Of a DNA stretch of 64,000 bases, positions 25,200 to 37,933 are shown one piece after another. Made by a program: the position numbers and the translations under genes. Origin of the DNA: Primulina eburnea (lineage: Eukaryota > Streptophyta > Magnoliopsida > Lamiales > Gesneriaceae); contig NC_133116.1 of assembly GCF_022965805.1 (NCBI RefSeq), forward strand, positions 3,472,001 through 3,536,000, in the 5' to 3' direction. Positions within the stretch are counted from its first letter, which is position 1. Every line of letters starts with the position of its first letter. The notes beneath the pieces are model-generated. The model ran no database searches. It was not told the origin of the DNA and worked only from the letters and a program-made list of their open reading frames with translations.

Positions 25200-27018
25200 A
25201 TGGCACCTGCGGCTGTTTTTTGGGATGAATCGTCGATGGGGACGGTGTGCGTAATGGACGCGTCGGGGCAGTTGGGCTCCGCCCTGGTGCACCGCCTGTT
25301 GCAGAGAGGGTATACGGTTCACGCTGCGGTGCACAACCACGGGGGTACGTGCTTGCCATGTGTTTGGTGTTAAGTGTGTGTGTTAATTTTTGGTTTAGAA
25401 TCTGCGAGTTTCTTCTAATTAAGTGGATTTTTGAATAAATATCGTAGAGTATGAGTATAAATTTGTTCGCCTGTGTACAGCTTTCGTTTTTTTCTGTTTC
25501 CTTCCGGTTCTTCGATTTCTTGGTTGTGTCCAGGCAATTACGAAGTCTTGCATTAATAAATTGTTGACTTTTGTCGTCGTAAATTATATAAATGATGTGA
25601 TACTGATTTCAGATGAGTGGTATGAGGAGAGGCAATGGAGTAAATATGGTGAAAAGTTGAGAGTATTCCATTCAGATCCATTGGATTATGGTAGCATTAT
25701 GCAGGCGCTGAAGGGATGTTGTGCCTTGTTTTACTCCTTTGAGCCTCCCTCCGATCATCCATCTAATGACGTACGTGAACACTTCTTTTTCCAATTGGAG
25801 ATCACAAATATTGAATTCACTTGATTAACATAGGGTGTCGAGTATACACACAATACAGGAATATATGGGTGAATTGGAAGTAAGAGCAGCACACAATGTC
25901 CTGGAAGCTTGTGCACAGACACACACTATAGACAAGGTTGTTTTTACCTCCTCTGCGGCAGCTGTCATCTGGAGGGACAGCCAACACCACAATAATAACG
26001 GCGTCGAGGACGATGATGTTCGTGTTGACGAAAGAAATTGGAGTGACATCAACTTTTGTAAAAAATTTAAGGTACTCAAAACAAAATCCCATCTTGTGTG
26101 TTAGCAACTGAATTTTGAAGTGAAAAAAGAATGCTATATAACATCCGATTTACATGGATCGTTCATAAAGAGCCTCATCCACCACACAATGCCCCTTAAT
26201 TCTATATATATTTTCTTAGTAACATTTAATTTAATTGTAGAATCTGTTCTTCCGAATAATATGAAAGTACCTAAAGCAACAGCTGAATATTGAACTAAGG
26301 TAGAAGTGATGAAGTGAGAATTGTCGACAAGCAGGGACCGGAACTTAACATTAGAAGATTCTTAAAACTTAGGGGAGGCAAAAACACTTTTTATCCCATG
26401 TTCAACACACGGCAAAATACATGTTGGAAGGGTTAACAGGGAAGAGGGGGCAACTGCTCCTGCTGGCCACGTACTGTAAAGTAGTACTAGCAGAGTTTAT
26501 TGATCACTAAGACACTGATTGTAAAATCTTGTATTGTATGTTTTACATAGTTATGGCATGGAGTATGGAAGACGGTAGCGGAGAAGACAGCGTGGGCATT
26601 GGCGAAGGACAGAGGGGTGAACATGGTGTCTATAAATGGAGGCCTGTTAATGCGTCCTGATTTGAGTATAAAAGATCCCTACTTATTGGGGGCAGCGGAG
26701 ATGTTTAAAAATGGTGTGTTTGTGACTGTGGACTTGCCGTTCTTGGTAGACGCTCATATCTGTGTTTTTGAGGATCCTTGTTCTTACGGCAGATACCTCT
26801 GCTTTAACCGAATCATTAATTCGAGTAAAGACATCGTTAAGCTTGCAACAATGCTCTTACCACCAACTTCTGATGATGATGCTTCAGGGTTGGAAGAAGA
26901 TAAGAAGAGCTGCAGTGTGTACCAGCAGAGGATAAGCAATCACAAATTGAATAAGCTGATGCTACATTTTGATGGTAACTATAATGCTGCTGCTGCACCT
27001 GTATGCTCGCAACAATAA
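25200..27018 (+). CDS. Cinnamoyl-CoA reductase-like protein, SNL6 type
   Basis: Four exons: 25200-25344, 25613-25770, 25859-26071 and 26551-27018, giving 327 residues. An NAD(P)-binding short-chain (extended) reductase fold. The dinucleotide-binding region is VCVMDASGQLGSALVHRLLQ near residue 15, a divergent GxxGxxG, and KVVFTSSAAAVIW is the conserved central strand. The usual catalytic YxxxK appears as HxxxK in LWHGVWKTVAEK. That replacement is also remembered in rice SNL6, a defence-linked CCR-like protein, so it looks like a subfamily trait. YGRYLCFNRIIN near residue 260 also fits SNL6. Its substrate is unknown; ordinary lignin CCR activity is doubtful without the tyrosine. Exon 3 was started at 25859 because the earlier AG breaks the frame. 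Confidence 0.88.
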
Positions 27019-28448
27019 TCAGATAACACGATCCCGTGATTCATTATTGTAAAATTATTATGCTTGGTATACATACAAATCCTAGATATTGATAACATTG
27101 TATAACCAGATGCAATGCTTAGACAAAATCAAACGTAGTTTTTCGTTGCTTTCAACCCAATACTCCAAAATGGAAATGTCGTCACCCGTCCCCGGGTGCA
27201 GACTGTTTGAATTGAATAGTGTAGAATGTTAATTTTTTATGTCAACTCTTCCCCGTGATGTCATCGGTTCAATGTAAAGCAATAAGTATTAGTCTATTTT
27301 AAAAAAATTAAGTAAAAACCATAAGTACTTTTATAAATCCTTGATTTTTTCATCCATTAGAGCTCCAAAGAAATGGCTATTGTAATGTCAATACTTCATG
27401 CAATTTTGTAGAAAACTACACTCGAAATTATAAATTATTTCATTGCATGAAGTTCTACCGCACTTCGTCTTTCTTCTCTGAGTTTTCCCATTGAAGAAAT
27501 GAAAATTAAAATAACGTTAAAAAATAAAATTTCAAGTTATATTTGTGGGGTTTTCAATGCTATATACTTGTATTTTTGTTGAGAGCAATGAGTTGCTTTC
27601 CGGTTTTCTATCCATTTCCTTTTTCTTGTCTCAAATATCAACTAAGCAATTCAGCACGATTATATTGAAAAAAACATCATTTATATCAGACAAAAACTTG
27701 TGTGAGACGGTCTTATAACTCGTATTTGTGAGACGAATCTTTTATTTGGGTATCCATGAAAAAGTAATATTTTTTATGCTAAGAGTATTATTTTTTATTG
27801 TGAATATCGATAAGGTCGACCGGTCTCACAGATTAAGATGCGTGAGACGATCTCACATGAAACCCAAGAGACCATATGTGGAATTAATACCTCTGAACTT
27901 CATACAAACGTCATCTTCTGATTCTTTAAATTTTATTTTTTAATTTTTTTCCTGGCCCAAGAAGAGAACTCGTTCGTTCTTGAATCCGAGATCTACTCCC
28001 AAAGAGTTATTTCCCCAAGCTATGATATATCATCTTTGGCACGCCATGATGAATTACAGAGAGAATCATAATGATTTGTGAAGTTATTAGCATGAGGAGC
28101 CAAACATTTTCATGGCAAAAACAGTCCTGAAACTGTATCTACAAATAATCAGACAGCCACAGGAACTTCGCACTTGCCAACTATACAGGTACTGTAGAGG
28201 ATGTGATCTAAAAGAGTTATAATTTGAATGTGTGGCTTTACCAACTATTTTTCAGGTAACCGATTGAAGATCATAAAACACGATCCCACTACATATACCG
28301 TACCTACTTACAGCTATACAAGCCCGGATATGTACTTTTGACGTACATCACTACTAGTATCCAAAATCGTGAAAGAGAAGCAATCAGGTAGTGACATGAT
28401 CTTTCTGAGACACAAGCTGCTCAGTTTTTTGAGCATTTTTGTGGTTTT
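27019..28448. other. Spacer between convergent SNL6-like and AIPP2-like genes
   Basis: 3'UTRs of both genes and AT-rich spacer, with a MITE-like copy at 27692-27860. No supported gene. Confidence 0.55.
27692..27860 (+). repeat. MITE-like element, forward copy
   Basis: About 169 bp, starting ACTTGTGTGAGACGGTCT and ending GTGAGACGATCTCACATG. The termini are inverted repeats. The interior holds the family's TTATGCTAAGAGTATTATTT block. Confidence 0.8.
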
Positions 28449-31400
28449 TTACTCCTTGGGAAAGGGGAACGAAAGAGAGAGGGAAAGAGAGGCCGATTCG
28501 TCGTCGTCGTCGTCATCTGCTTTGATTGATCTCTCACCATGGATGTATTCCTTGGCTACTTTTCTTCCAACATTCCTGATTATTGATGGTTGGATGTCCG
28601 AAGTCGAGGATTTTCTTTCGGCCCCTAAAGCAAGCTCAAGGTTCGGTGCCCTATCATGATGCTGGTTTTGTTCCAATGGATTCGGTTTCTGAAGCATCGA
28701 TCTCTCAACCAGCTGTATGCCCCTCAATGGATGTAATTCCACGGGGAAGAAACGCCTTTCAGCATTTTCTGAATGCCCGAGGATGACAGTCTCATCACAC
28801 ACTTCATAGTCTCGATTCTCCGAAACCACATGGTTCATCTGTGCCGCAAAACCATCAATACAAGAAGAAACCATCACATGCATAGAAAGATCAGTGAACT
28901 TTCATACATCTATACTTACTTTTTCAAGTGCTCTAAGTGGTAGGCCATGTTTATCATCATTTTCAGGCAAAACTTGACTAGTGCATGCATAAGGAGCTCG
29001 AGTTTCCATGCTTGTACACTTGGGATGCAGATATTCATCGTGGTTCAAAAGCAATCTGTTGATGTCTGCGTTTAGCCCTCTGGTGTCTCGGTCTTCCTCC
29101 ATGGGAACTTCGACACACGTGGACAGATCTTCACCAACCATTCTTAACTTCACTTGATCTTGACTGCAGGTCATTCTGCTCAAGACAGTAGGTGTCTCAC
29201 CTACGCCTCCCTCAGGAGGCATATCAGGGCTACAATCTGAAGGATTGTAGGAAGGATACGATGGCTGTTCTCTATGAACTAGAGTATCCAATTGCCTTAA
29301 CACAGGCTCGTTTTCGGGAATAATGGAACTCAAAATAGACTGGAAGGGTCTATGGATGGAACTGGCTCCTCCTTCCTATGGACAACAATATGGAAATACA
29401 TATCAGAATGCCATAGTGATGTCTAACAGAACAAACATGGCACTAGACAATCGATCATCCAGAAACAAGATATCAGCAAAGCAACTGACCCAAATTTTGA
29501 AAAGAAAAAGGTTATCATGCAATGCAACAAGCAAAACTAGCCAATCCAAAAAGGTCAAAACGCCAGCATTTTTACTCGACAAACAACACAACTATGGGAA
29601 GATCAGACCCATTCATCATTCAGCGATATAATTTTTTTTATGCATAAATGGAAAGTACCAGACAATTATCCATTGGTTTTTGACATGTCGGTCTGGCAAC
29701 TCTTACTGCAGTGGAGAAGCTGGAATTTTGTCTACCATCAAAACAATCCAAAGAAGATGCTTTGAGACCACAATCTCCATTTACAGCTTTAGTCAACATT
29801 GCATCACAAAGGTTTTCTGAGGCATTGACTTTTCGCTCAGAGGATATATCATCGCCTGCAAGCAAATCCTTAGTGACTGGTCTAATTGTGCACCTGTTCC
29901 CAGGCACAGACATTATAGATGGGGGAATATTTTGAGGCGCAGAAAACTGCTTCAAGGTGTCGGGCATATTTCGCAAGCAACTCCCTTTCTTTGCTCTGAA
30001 CACACCCCAAAGGAAGAATAATGTATTCCACCCTGCATGAAATATCAAGAAAATTGCATCCTATCTTCTCTCACTGTGAAGGAATACAGAAAGGCATGGA
30101 AATTATAACTTCTCAAACTTTTTCATGGCTCCATATCATTGAAACCAGAATATGAAAAATTCAATTTGTTGGTCAAGGTCCAACCAATGTCGCTGCACCC
30201 AATTCTTGCAAGCACGATCAGTTTCAGGCAATCATATAAAGGTGTTCAATAGTGGGGTTCCTAAACAGCTTAAACATGCCCAACCAAAATAGCAAACACT
30301 TCCTTTATTATTATATTATAGGTTTTCATAAAATGCAAATCCTCATAATGAAAACTGTTCCCTTTAATGATCATTACTAAAGACAATCTTCAAAAATCAA
30401 TGAGATCTAGTTTCTCAAGTAAAGATAGTCTAAATTTGGCTTACTCTGGGAATTCTCAGGAAGCTGATTGGAAGGAAATATCAGGAGTTCAACACCATTA
30501 AAACTCCCTTTGAGAGCAAGGTCGTTCTTCATCATATTCTCCAGCCAAACTTTGTAGCTTTTGGCATAGCTGTAGCACAATATGGCTACCTTCAAACAGA
30601 AGAAACTGGATAGAGATAAAAATAAAAAGAAATGGAAAAACTCAATAAGTTACCTCTCAAGATCTTTAGCAAAAAAGAAAAGGGCAATGTTATCCTCCCC
30701 AACCCCATGTTCCTGAAACTGTACTGGCCAGGTGCTTATGCGAGGCACTTCATTTAGGACAATTCTGCTTTTAAACTTATTTAAAGATTCTATAACCTTT
30801 TGTGATGCACATGTAGACATATGGGCTTGGATTCCATCCCAGACAGTGAAGACTTTACCACTTTGATAAATCTCAAAGCTTCCTCTGCATTTAAAGGAAA
30901 AAGTGAGAAACAATAGTTTCCGCACCAAAGAACTCAGCTGCATCACAACTAGAGTTAAATATAAAATCAAACGAGTTTGCAGAAAATATGCATACCGCCA
31001 TATGTATTCATGGTCGGGGATCGCAAAGGATTTCAAATTGAAATGCCTAGGTGCCTCAACATTACTGTACATGTCTCTGGAGGAAGCCTGTACATCCAAT
31101 GGAACACTTGGCACTTCATCTCCTCCAGAAGAAAGAGCCTCCACAGCCACTGATGAGAAGTTGTCCACAGTGTTGAGAGTTCCATGAGAGTCAGCAGTCA
31201 AAATTTGGGATACAGTACGCCTCTCGGCTGTCTCTGCAGCAGAAGTCTGCATTTTCCTGCCAATTGAACTTGATATATGATCTTTAGAAGAAAAATCACA
31301 ACCCTTGCTCGATGCTGATGTGTCATCATATATATGCTTTTTGTAACCTATTGGTTTTCTCCGCACAGCAGCCTCAATAGCAGCTTTCAGGTTAATGCTT

Positions 31401-34400
31401 TCTTTTCTGAAAGATTTTACATATGACACCCGGAAGTCGCTTCCAGGATCTTCCCTCGATGATTCACCAGAATTTGTTAGTTCTCCAGGCTGAGCAAATC
31501 CATCAGGTCGGCATTCAATAGCACTAAAGTGTGGTGTTTCAAAATCACCTGAGCATGATGAAGAATCCTCATTGGGGATAGTGTGATTGGATTTCTCATC
31601 AAAGTTGTTAATGTCATTAGCAGATGACACTCTAGGAGTATTGAGGCCATATGTTGATGGTTTCTTAAAATCACCTGCCCACACAGAGTATTTGGAGCAG
31701 CAAAAAAATGATTAAAAATTTTAAAAGTATATCAGGTACCATTCCACAACTTTGAATCAAACTGTACCTACAGAACCAGCCAAATCTGCATTCTGTCGAG
31801 ATGCAATACTGGATGATCTTGATAATGCCACCGGTTTACCAAGTTGTACTGGCTTTGTTTCATGGTGATTGGTAGATACAGAAAGTGAACAAGATTCGGC
31901 CCTAGATACTAATCTTTTATCTTTTCTTGAGACGGAACTCATTGAAGTAGCCATCATCGAATTAATTGGCCTGTCTTCTGATCTTAAAGAGCCCTGTCGT
32001 TCAAATAAGCTTCGCCGTTTTGTATTCTTAATATCCTGGATGTTTGACAGTCTAGGTGATAGCATCTTGGTTTTTGATTCAGAAAATGAAATTGATCTGC
32101 CTATTGATCTGATAGTGCCATTCTTAAGACGATTCTCCCGCTGAAGAACTTGATCAACAAGCTTGACCTTCGGCTTTGAATTTAGAAATGCAAATGAATT
32201 AGGTTTTGAGAAAGTACCTGCAGAATTGGAAGAATTTCTTATTATTCAGGGACATTGAGGCAACAATCCACGTGTCAGACCAAAACCCACTGTGTGAAAA
32301 ACTTTCTTTTAAAGGGAGAAACCCCAGGAATACCAGTGATCAATGATACATAGCATATAAACATGAGAGAACCTCGGAAATTCGGTGATCGTTGATCTGA
32401 ATCAGGGCCTGCAAATTCTGGTGTATTATTAACTGTGACAGCATCAGAAGTTGAACTCCCATGTGAAGGCTGCACTTTTCCCTTATCTAGATTCTTTAAG
32501 GAATTCTCACGAGAAAGAGCAGGCGCCTTGTCTGACCAAGAGAGCTTCGATGTCCCAAATGTCGAGTCAACAGCAGGCTTCTTCACCACAGAAAAAACTT
32601 CAGTATCAGCATCATCTCTGGGCCTTTTGGTGGGAATATTTAGGCAGCCCCTCGTTCTATTTCCCTCAACATCATAACTATTCATATGTTCGCTACTTGC
32701 TTGACCGGAATTGATTTTCTCAATTTCATCCATCTTTCCTAACTTTTCTGGTCTCCGATACCTCACCTTCTCGCTGGACTTGCATTCTTCACACATCCAG
32801 TCAATTTCAGGGACTTTAGCCAGCATTTCCCGCATGCAATACCTGAGATAGGATGAGTAGGTTATTGATATTTGAAAGTAGCAACGTAAAAAAATATGGC
32901 ACAGACAGATACTAATTTTTTTTTACGGCTTACGTGTGTTCTGCCCCATCACTACACCTACAACAGATAGCAAGCAAATCCTCTCGACCTGCATCTCCAC
33001 AGATATCACAAACTTTAACCTATACCAGAAAAAAGAGCAACTTCAATCAACATCTGATTTGATCAAGGATTAAATTATAAATGAGAAATTCAAAGACCAT
33101 GAAGAAGCTTTCTCATAAACAACTTCAAACCTTCCAAGTTTTGGGGATGAATTTCTCCACATGCTCAATAAATATATATTAAAAATGCCATCAACATAGG
33201 TCTAGGCAACATTCTAATACAATATGCTGATAGGATGTTGCAACGCTTGTAGGCAGTATTAGTCACGAAGAAAGTCACACTTTCAGGGTTCAAGTGTTCT
33301 TCATCGAGTTTTAATAGATGACTAAAATTTTCTATAAAATAATGAAATATCTGGAAATTCTGCTTTTCATGATGGAATTCGCCAAAAAAAGGATAATTTG
33401 AGTAACAGATTTTAACATCAACATATATTCTATATTTGAATCCAAAAAGAACTCGGTCACACTTATATGCATTATCAATGCTTAAAGGGGAGTCTGCCAT
33501 AAAAAATAGGATTTATATCAAATTTGTTTTCGCACTTCAAAATATAAATATAAGAAATCTGTAACCATTCGAGAGTGATTAAAATGGGAATCACTACAGA
33601 AAAGAATGTTGTTAAGGCTCGTCAAATTTTATCAAACAGGATAGCATAAATGTCATATTAAAAAAAGGATGAAGACATTCTTACATCCTGCTCCACCATA
33701 TCTGAGTCCTCGGCCCCGTCCATGGGATGGATTTCTGCTTTCATATCATCAATGATTTCAGAGGACATAGGTGCAGTAGCAGGTAGATCGTGAGAAACAT
33801 CAGTTAGCACTGTTCCAACCAGTGACGGATTCAAGTGTTCCTTTGAGCTCTCCAATGATTCAACCTTGGGATTAGAACTCTTATCCACATCTATGCCCCT
33901 TGAGTTTGAGCTACATAACAGAGAGTTGGTGGTCAGTTCATCCCTCTGAACAATGGGGCAACCGATGGACAGGGAAGAGCAGGGCGGATCCATCCTATGC
34001 CCATTCTTAGAAGTGAAGTTTAGCATTTTGGTGGTGTCACGAATTTTAGTGTCATGTGACAAACAATTATCATTGCCTTCTGGAACTTTCTGTGCCGCAA
34101 ACTTCGAGAGCGCCACAGCATCATCTAATGCAGGTGCATCAGAAGTCCTCGAGAGTGCTTTACATACAGCAATTTCAGAGGAATCAGCACTTGAGTTCAT
34201 GGTTTCTATAATGCTCATTCCACTGAGCTGCTCAATTTCACTTTGTTTGCCCCAGTCAACCACTGTATGTTCTGCACAGGTTTCTCCAGCGGTTTCAACG
34301 GCTGATTTCATAAGAATTTGATTGTCATGATAGCAAGATGAGCAAGGGGCAGAGCACACATTGCACGTTCCAGACTTAATTCTAGAGTCAACCTCTTGAC

Positions 34401-35294
34401 TTCTATCAGAACAACAACCGAACTCCTCCTTAATTTGAGGTATCACCTATTCAATTAGAAAAACATGTTAAATATACCATATTGTTAACTGGCGAAACAC
34501 AATAAATCTGTCATCAGAAGAAGAAATGGTGCAGCTTTTATTTTTTTGGGCACAGTTCAAAATATGAAGTACTATGTAAAATGAGAAGTATGGGGGGATG
34601 GGGTATGGAAAAGAGAAAGGTACGACAACCAATCAAAAAGAGAGAGAGCAAGAGAGAGAAATGTATGACGAGACATGGTGATTTAGACAGTTAAGATCAC
34701 ACAACCCACAACTAGAAGATGCAGTAAAAGAACAAATAAAAACAAATCATTTCATTTAATCAAACTTAGACAATGCTCAATGTGCACGCAACAGAAAAGG
34801 CACACACGAACAATAAGATATTGAGGAATTGGGCAAAATGACATCTATTAGTTTTCTATTTTGTGATAGAAAATGACCATTCATCAATAGCACAGTAAAA
34901 AAATCACAATGCTGTATTCAATAAAAAAAAATCTTACAATGAAAGAGATTATCATATGTTCATATTCACTTTCATGCATGAAAAACTTTTGTTTTGCCTG
35001 ATTGTTAGCGAGTTGACCGCCTGACAAACGTCTAAGTTATGTACAGAAAAGAATAGGACCGAAGCGCTAAGATGCTATCAGGTAATTCCTCAACTCACAA
35101 CAAAGAAGGTAAAGCTAGACAAGCTAAAAGATGTATGGAAGAGCTTCTTAAACAATTTCTATGGCTTTCTACAAAAAAAGAGTGAGCTACCAAGGGGTAA
35201 TAGGAAATGATAATTTAATAAACAACATGACCGATTAACCTGTTAATTATCTTACCGTATTAATATGACCTGCCTTGTTAACTGGAACTTGCAT
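28449..35294 (-). CDS. AIPP2: PHD finger and SPOC-like domain protein, AIPP2/PAIPP2 type
   Basis: Eleven coding exons: 35294-35256, 34446-33685, 33019-32934, 32842-32373, 32217-31768, 31674-30996, 30884-30654, 30569-30445, 30032-29659, 29375-28920 and 28838-28449, giving 1353 residues. A Cys-rich patch (CNVCSAPCSSC) is near residue 41. A PHD finger begins at 268 (VCDICGDAGREDLLAICCRC ... WMCEEC). The SPOC-like domain of the AIPP2 family spans about 822-970 (IYQSGKVFTVWDGIQAH, ALFFFAKDLE, RWNTLFFLWGVFRAK). The C-terminus has NLELALG, an acidic run of six Asp, and LSLSLSF, an EAR-like repression motif. Arabidopsis AIPP2 and its paralogue PAIPP2 (At5g16680) work with a BAH protein and the CPL2 phosphatase in H3K27me3-linked silencing, so a nuclear repressor role is inferred. 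The symbol names the family, not proven orthology. The start lies in a short first coding exon and is the least certain part. Confidence 0.9.
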
Positions 35295-36810
35295 CCTACA
35301 GTTTATTCTCAAGCATGGAATCTGAGAAGCGCAAAAAAAATCCAGTCAACTAACGGAATCATCCCGGACAAATAAGGGCAACTAAATCTAAATGCATAAG
35401 CTGAAGCACGAGCTAAAAAATTTCATTTCCACGAATCCAAAATTCGCATATACCAACAGATGATAGCAGATAAGTGGAAAAAATATCAGTAATCCCCAAA
35501 TTGGCCACGTTTACAATTCAGAGCACCCTAAAGCAAAAAGGCAAACAAACGAGGGCAACATCAAAAAGTCTGCCATTGTACACACGCTAAACACCCCTCA
35601 TCCAAATAGAAATCACCGAAACTCTAAAACTAAAAAGCTTTAAAAGCCAGTCAAGTAAAAGACCTAATTGACATGCCTGGGGATCATAAAGACTTGAAGT
35701 GGCATCGCAGACGTCTAGGATAGTTCGCGCCTTGCGCTTGCTCACGAGCAATCATCCGCCGATCGATCAACCATCAAATTCCCAGAGTAGTGTCTTCGAA
35801 TCACAATCGACATGGCAGTTAATCCGGACCTCCGCCGATCTCCACCGGATTAATTACTAGTAACTAGTAAGATATATAAATATTTAAAAAAAGAAAAAGG
35901 AATCGAATTCCAATTACGAGGTATTGAAAGGATATATTTTACTCGGTCTAAAACAAGTAATAAATATATTTACGAACGAAAGATCTGAAAATCACGCCGG
36001 ATGTTCCCACGGAAAGCAGATTCGGGGAAAATAATTGATTGACTATGAAGAAAAACAATAAGTTATTCGCCGTATTGCAAGTGTGCAACAGAATCTCTCA
36101 TCTTCTCCCCGTTCTGCACGTTTATTAACAACAAATACATACGATGCCCAAATACACACGACTATTAAGCTAAACCCATCATCTCTTCGGCTCAAATATA
36201 ACAAACTCGTTGCATCCTTTCTCACTCGAATCTATTGGAAGTGCACAAAAATTTATTGAAAAGTTGCAGAAATTTCTGTGACTTCGAGGATTGAAGTTTA
36301 CGTACTTAATATTGCGTCAGTCTACAAGTGATCTTGAGACTCCGACCCTTTCTTCCGTTTATTAACTTTTCAGGGGTCCGGATTTTTCCATTTATTTATT
36401 TTCAAATTTCAGTATCTTATTTTATTAATAATTTAATTTTTATTTTTTAAAAATAAGAGGCTCAGACTCCGGTCCTCTCATTTATTTTTCGAGGGCCCGT
36501 CATTTGAGACCTCGGCCTGGGATTAGAAACTATGATATCAGATGCTGTACAAACTGGACAAATTGTAATTTATCGTCTAATTAATTAATGATAATCAAAT
36601 GATTTCACACGTATTTATTTATAAAAAATATTATTTTTTATACTAAAAATATATATTTTTTATTATAAATATAAATACTCGCATCTTTCAAGACACGTGA
36701 TCTTCTTTATTTATTAATTCAGCGTGCTAGGACTACACGTATGGCGGCGACCTTCTTTATAGGCCGAAATTAGTTTCGTTTTCAAAATCAAAAAGGCCTA
36801 ATCTGAAATA
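35295..36810. other. Divergent promoter region of AIPP2-like and POLD4 genes
   Basis: Holds the 5'UTR, probably with one intron, of the minus-strand AIPP2-like gene, a short upstream ORF, and the plus-strand POLD4 promoter. A possible decayed MITE-like core lies at about 36610-36690. No other gene seen. Confidence 0.5.
35684..35755 (-). promoter_or_regulatory. Possible upstream ORF in the AIPP2-like leader
   Basis: ATG to TGA, 23 codons (starts MIAREQAQ), lying about 400 bp before the chosen start and possibly in the transcribed leader. Whether it is translated or conserved is unknown. Confidence 0.3.
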
Positions 36811-37475
36811 ATGGCTTCCGACATGAAGGGTTTCTTTAGGCAACAGAAGAAGAAAGCGGGTATCACAAAGCCAGCATCGTCGAAGAAAACTCCGAGGTCC
36901 AAAGGTTCTGCTTCCTGCGGATCCGACGTCGTACAACCCCCTGCTCTTGTTTCCCATGGCTCTTTCGATCTCCGGGGTTTGACCTCTTCCGCTCTTGTTC
37001 CTTTTCTATTGAAATCCAAGTACAATGCAGAAAATTAAGCGTTGTTTTGACTTTGGATCGGAATGAACTCTTTTTTAAAGCGATCTGGACACTCTGTTCA
37101 TTTAATTATTATTTTTATGTTATTACCAAAACCTCTCAATCAAATTAACACATTCGAGAAACAACTGAATTTCATGGATTTTTGTATTTTTTTTAGTTAT
37201 TCCTCTCTTGTACAAACCTTTTTTTTTTTTTTTTTGGTTTTTGCTTGATGACTACTTTAACATAAGCATGATATGACGCAGACGAATATGATGACAAGGA
37301 GGATGTTCTTAGGCAATTTGACATGAACATGGCGTATGGCCCTTGCATAGGCATGAACAGACTGGACCGTTGGAAACGTGCTAAGGCCTTAGGATTGCAG
37401 CCTCCAGAAGAGATCGAACGACTTCTGAGGGCCGGTAAAGCTAACTCTGAATGCTTGTGGGATGGACGTGTTTAG
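36811..37475 (+). CDS. POLD4: DNA polymerase delta subunit 4
   Basis: Two exons, 36811-36976 and 37282-37475, giving 119 residues. POLD4 is the smallest, accessory subunit of replicative DNA polymerase delta in the nucleus. The N-terminus MKGFFRQQKKKAGITKP is a PIP-like, PCNA-binding sequence. The second exon carries the family core: EDVLRQFDMNMAYGPCIGM, RLDRWKRAKALGL and the ending ECLWDGRV. Length is close to the plant norm of about 120. The intron is GT-AG with phase 1. The gene is divergent from the AIPP2-like gene. The minus-strand frames over exon 1 are shadows. Confidence 0.93.
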
Positions 37476-37933
37476 AGCCATCGATCGATGCCTGTTGCTG
37501 TCTTCTACCTCCTTTTCTTTTCTCGATCTCTCTTTCTGGCTCTCGCTCGTCGTAGAGTTCATGTTTGTAAGAGTTTTTGTTGATAATGTGGAGTTTGTTG
37601 TTTATTTCTAGCTGAAAAACAAGCTTAAACATCATGTTTTCTAGTTTACATCTTGTCCAATCTGAACTTGAGTTAAATCCCATTATAAATGAGTCGTTTT
37701 TTTATTTTCTTGGATTCTAATTTCTAAGAGCACGTCTTCGGTAAGATGAAGTTGATAAGATATCATGGATATATTTCATCTTTACGATCTAATTAAACGA
37801 TTAACTTCTAATTTACCTAGATAAAAATTCCTTAATCAGCATCTATCACACAATTTGTCACGAAAACATACAGATTCTCGATCACACTACGACGTTACAC
37901 CAAATACAAAAATATCTAGCATATATGATCACA

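Noticed and set aside
25834..25858. Earlier acceptor for exon 3 of the SNL6-like gene
   Set aside because: It shifts the frame; the AG at 25857-25858 gives the family sequence EYMGELEVRAAHN directly after the Asp of exon 2.
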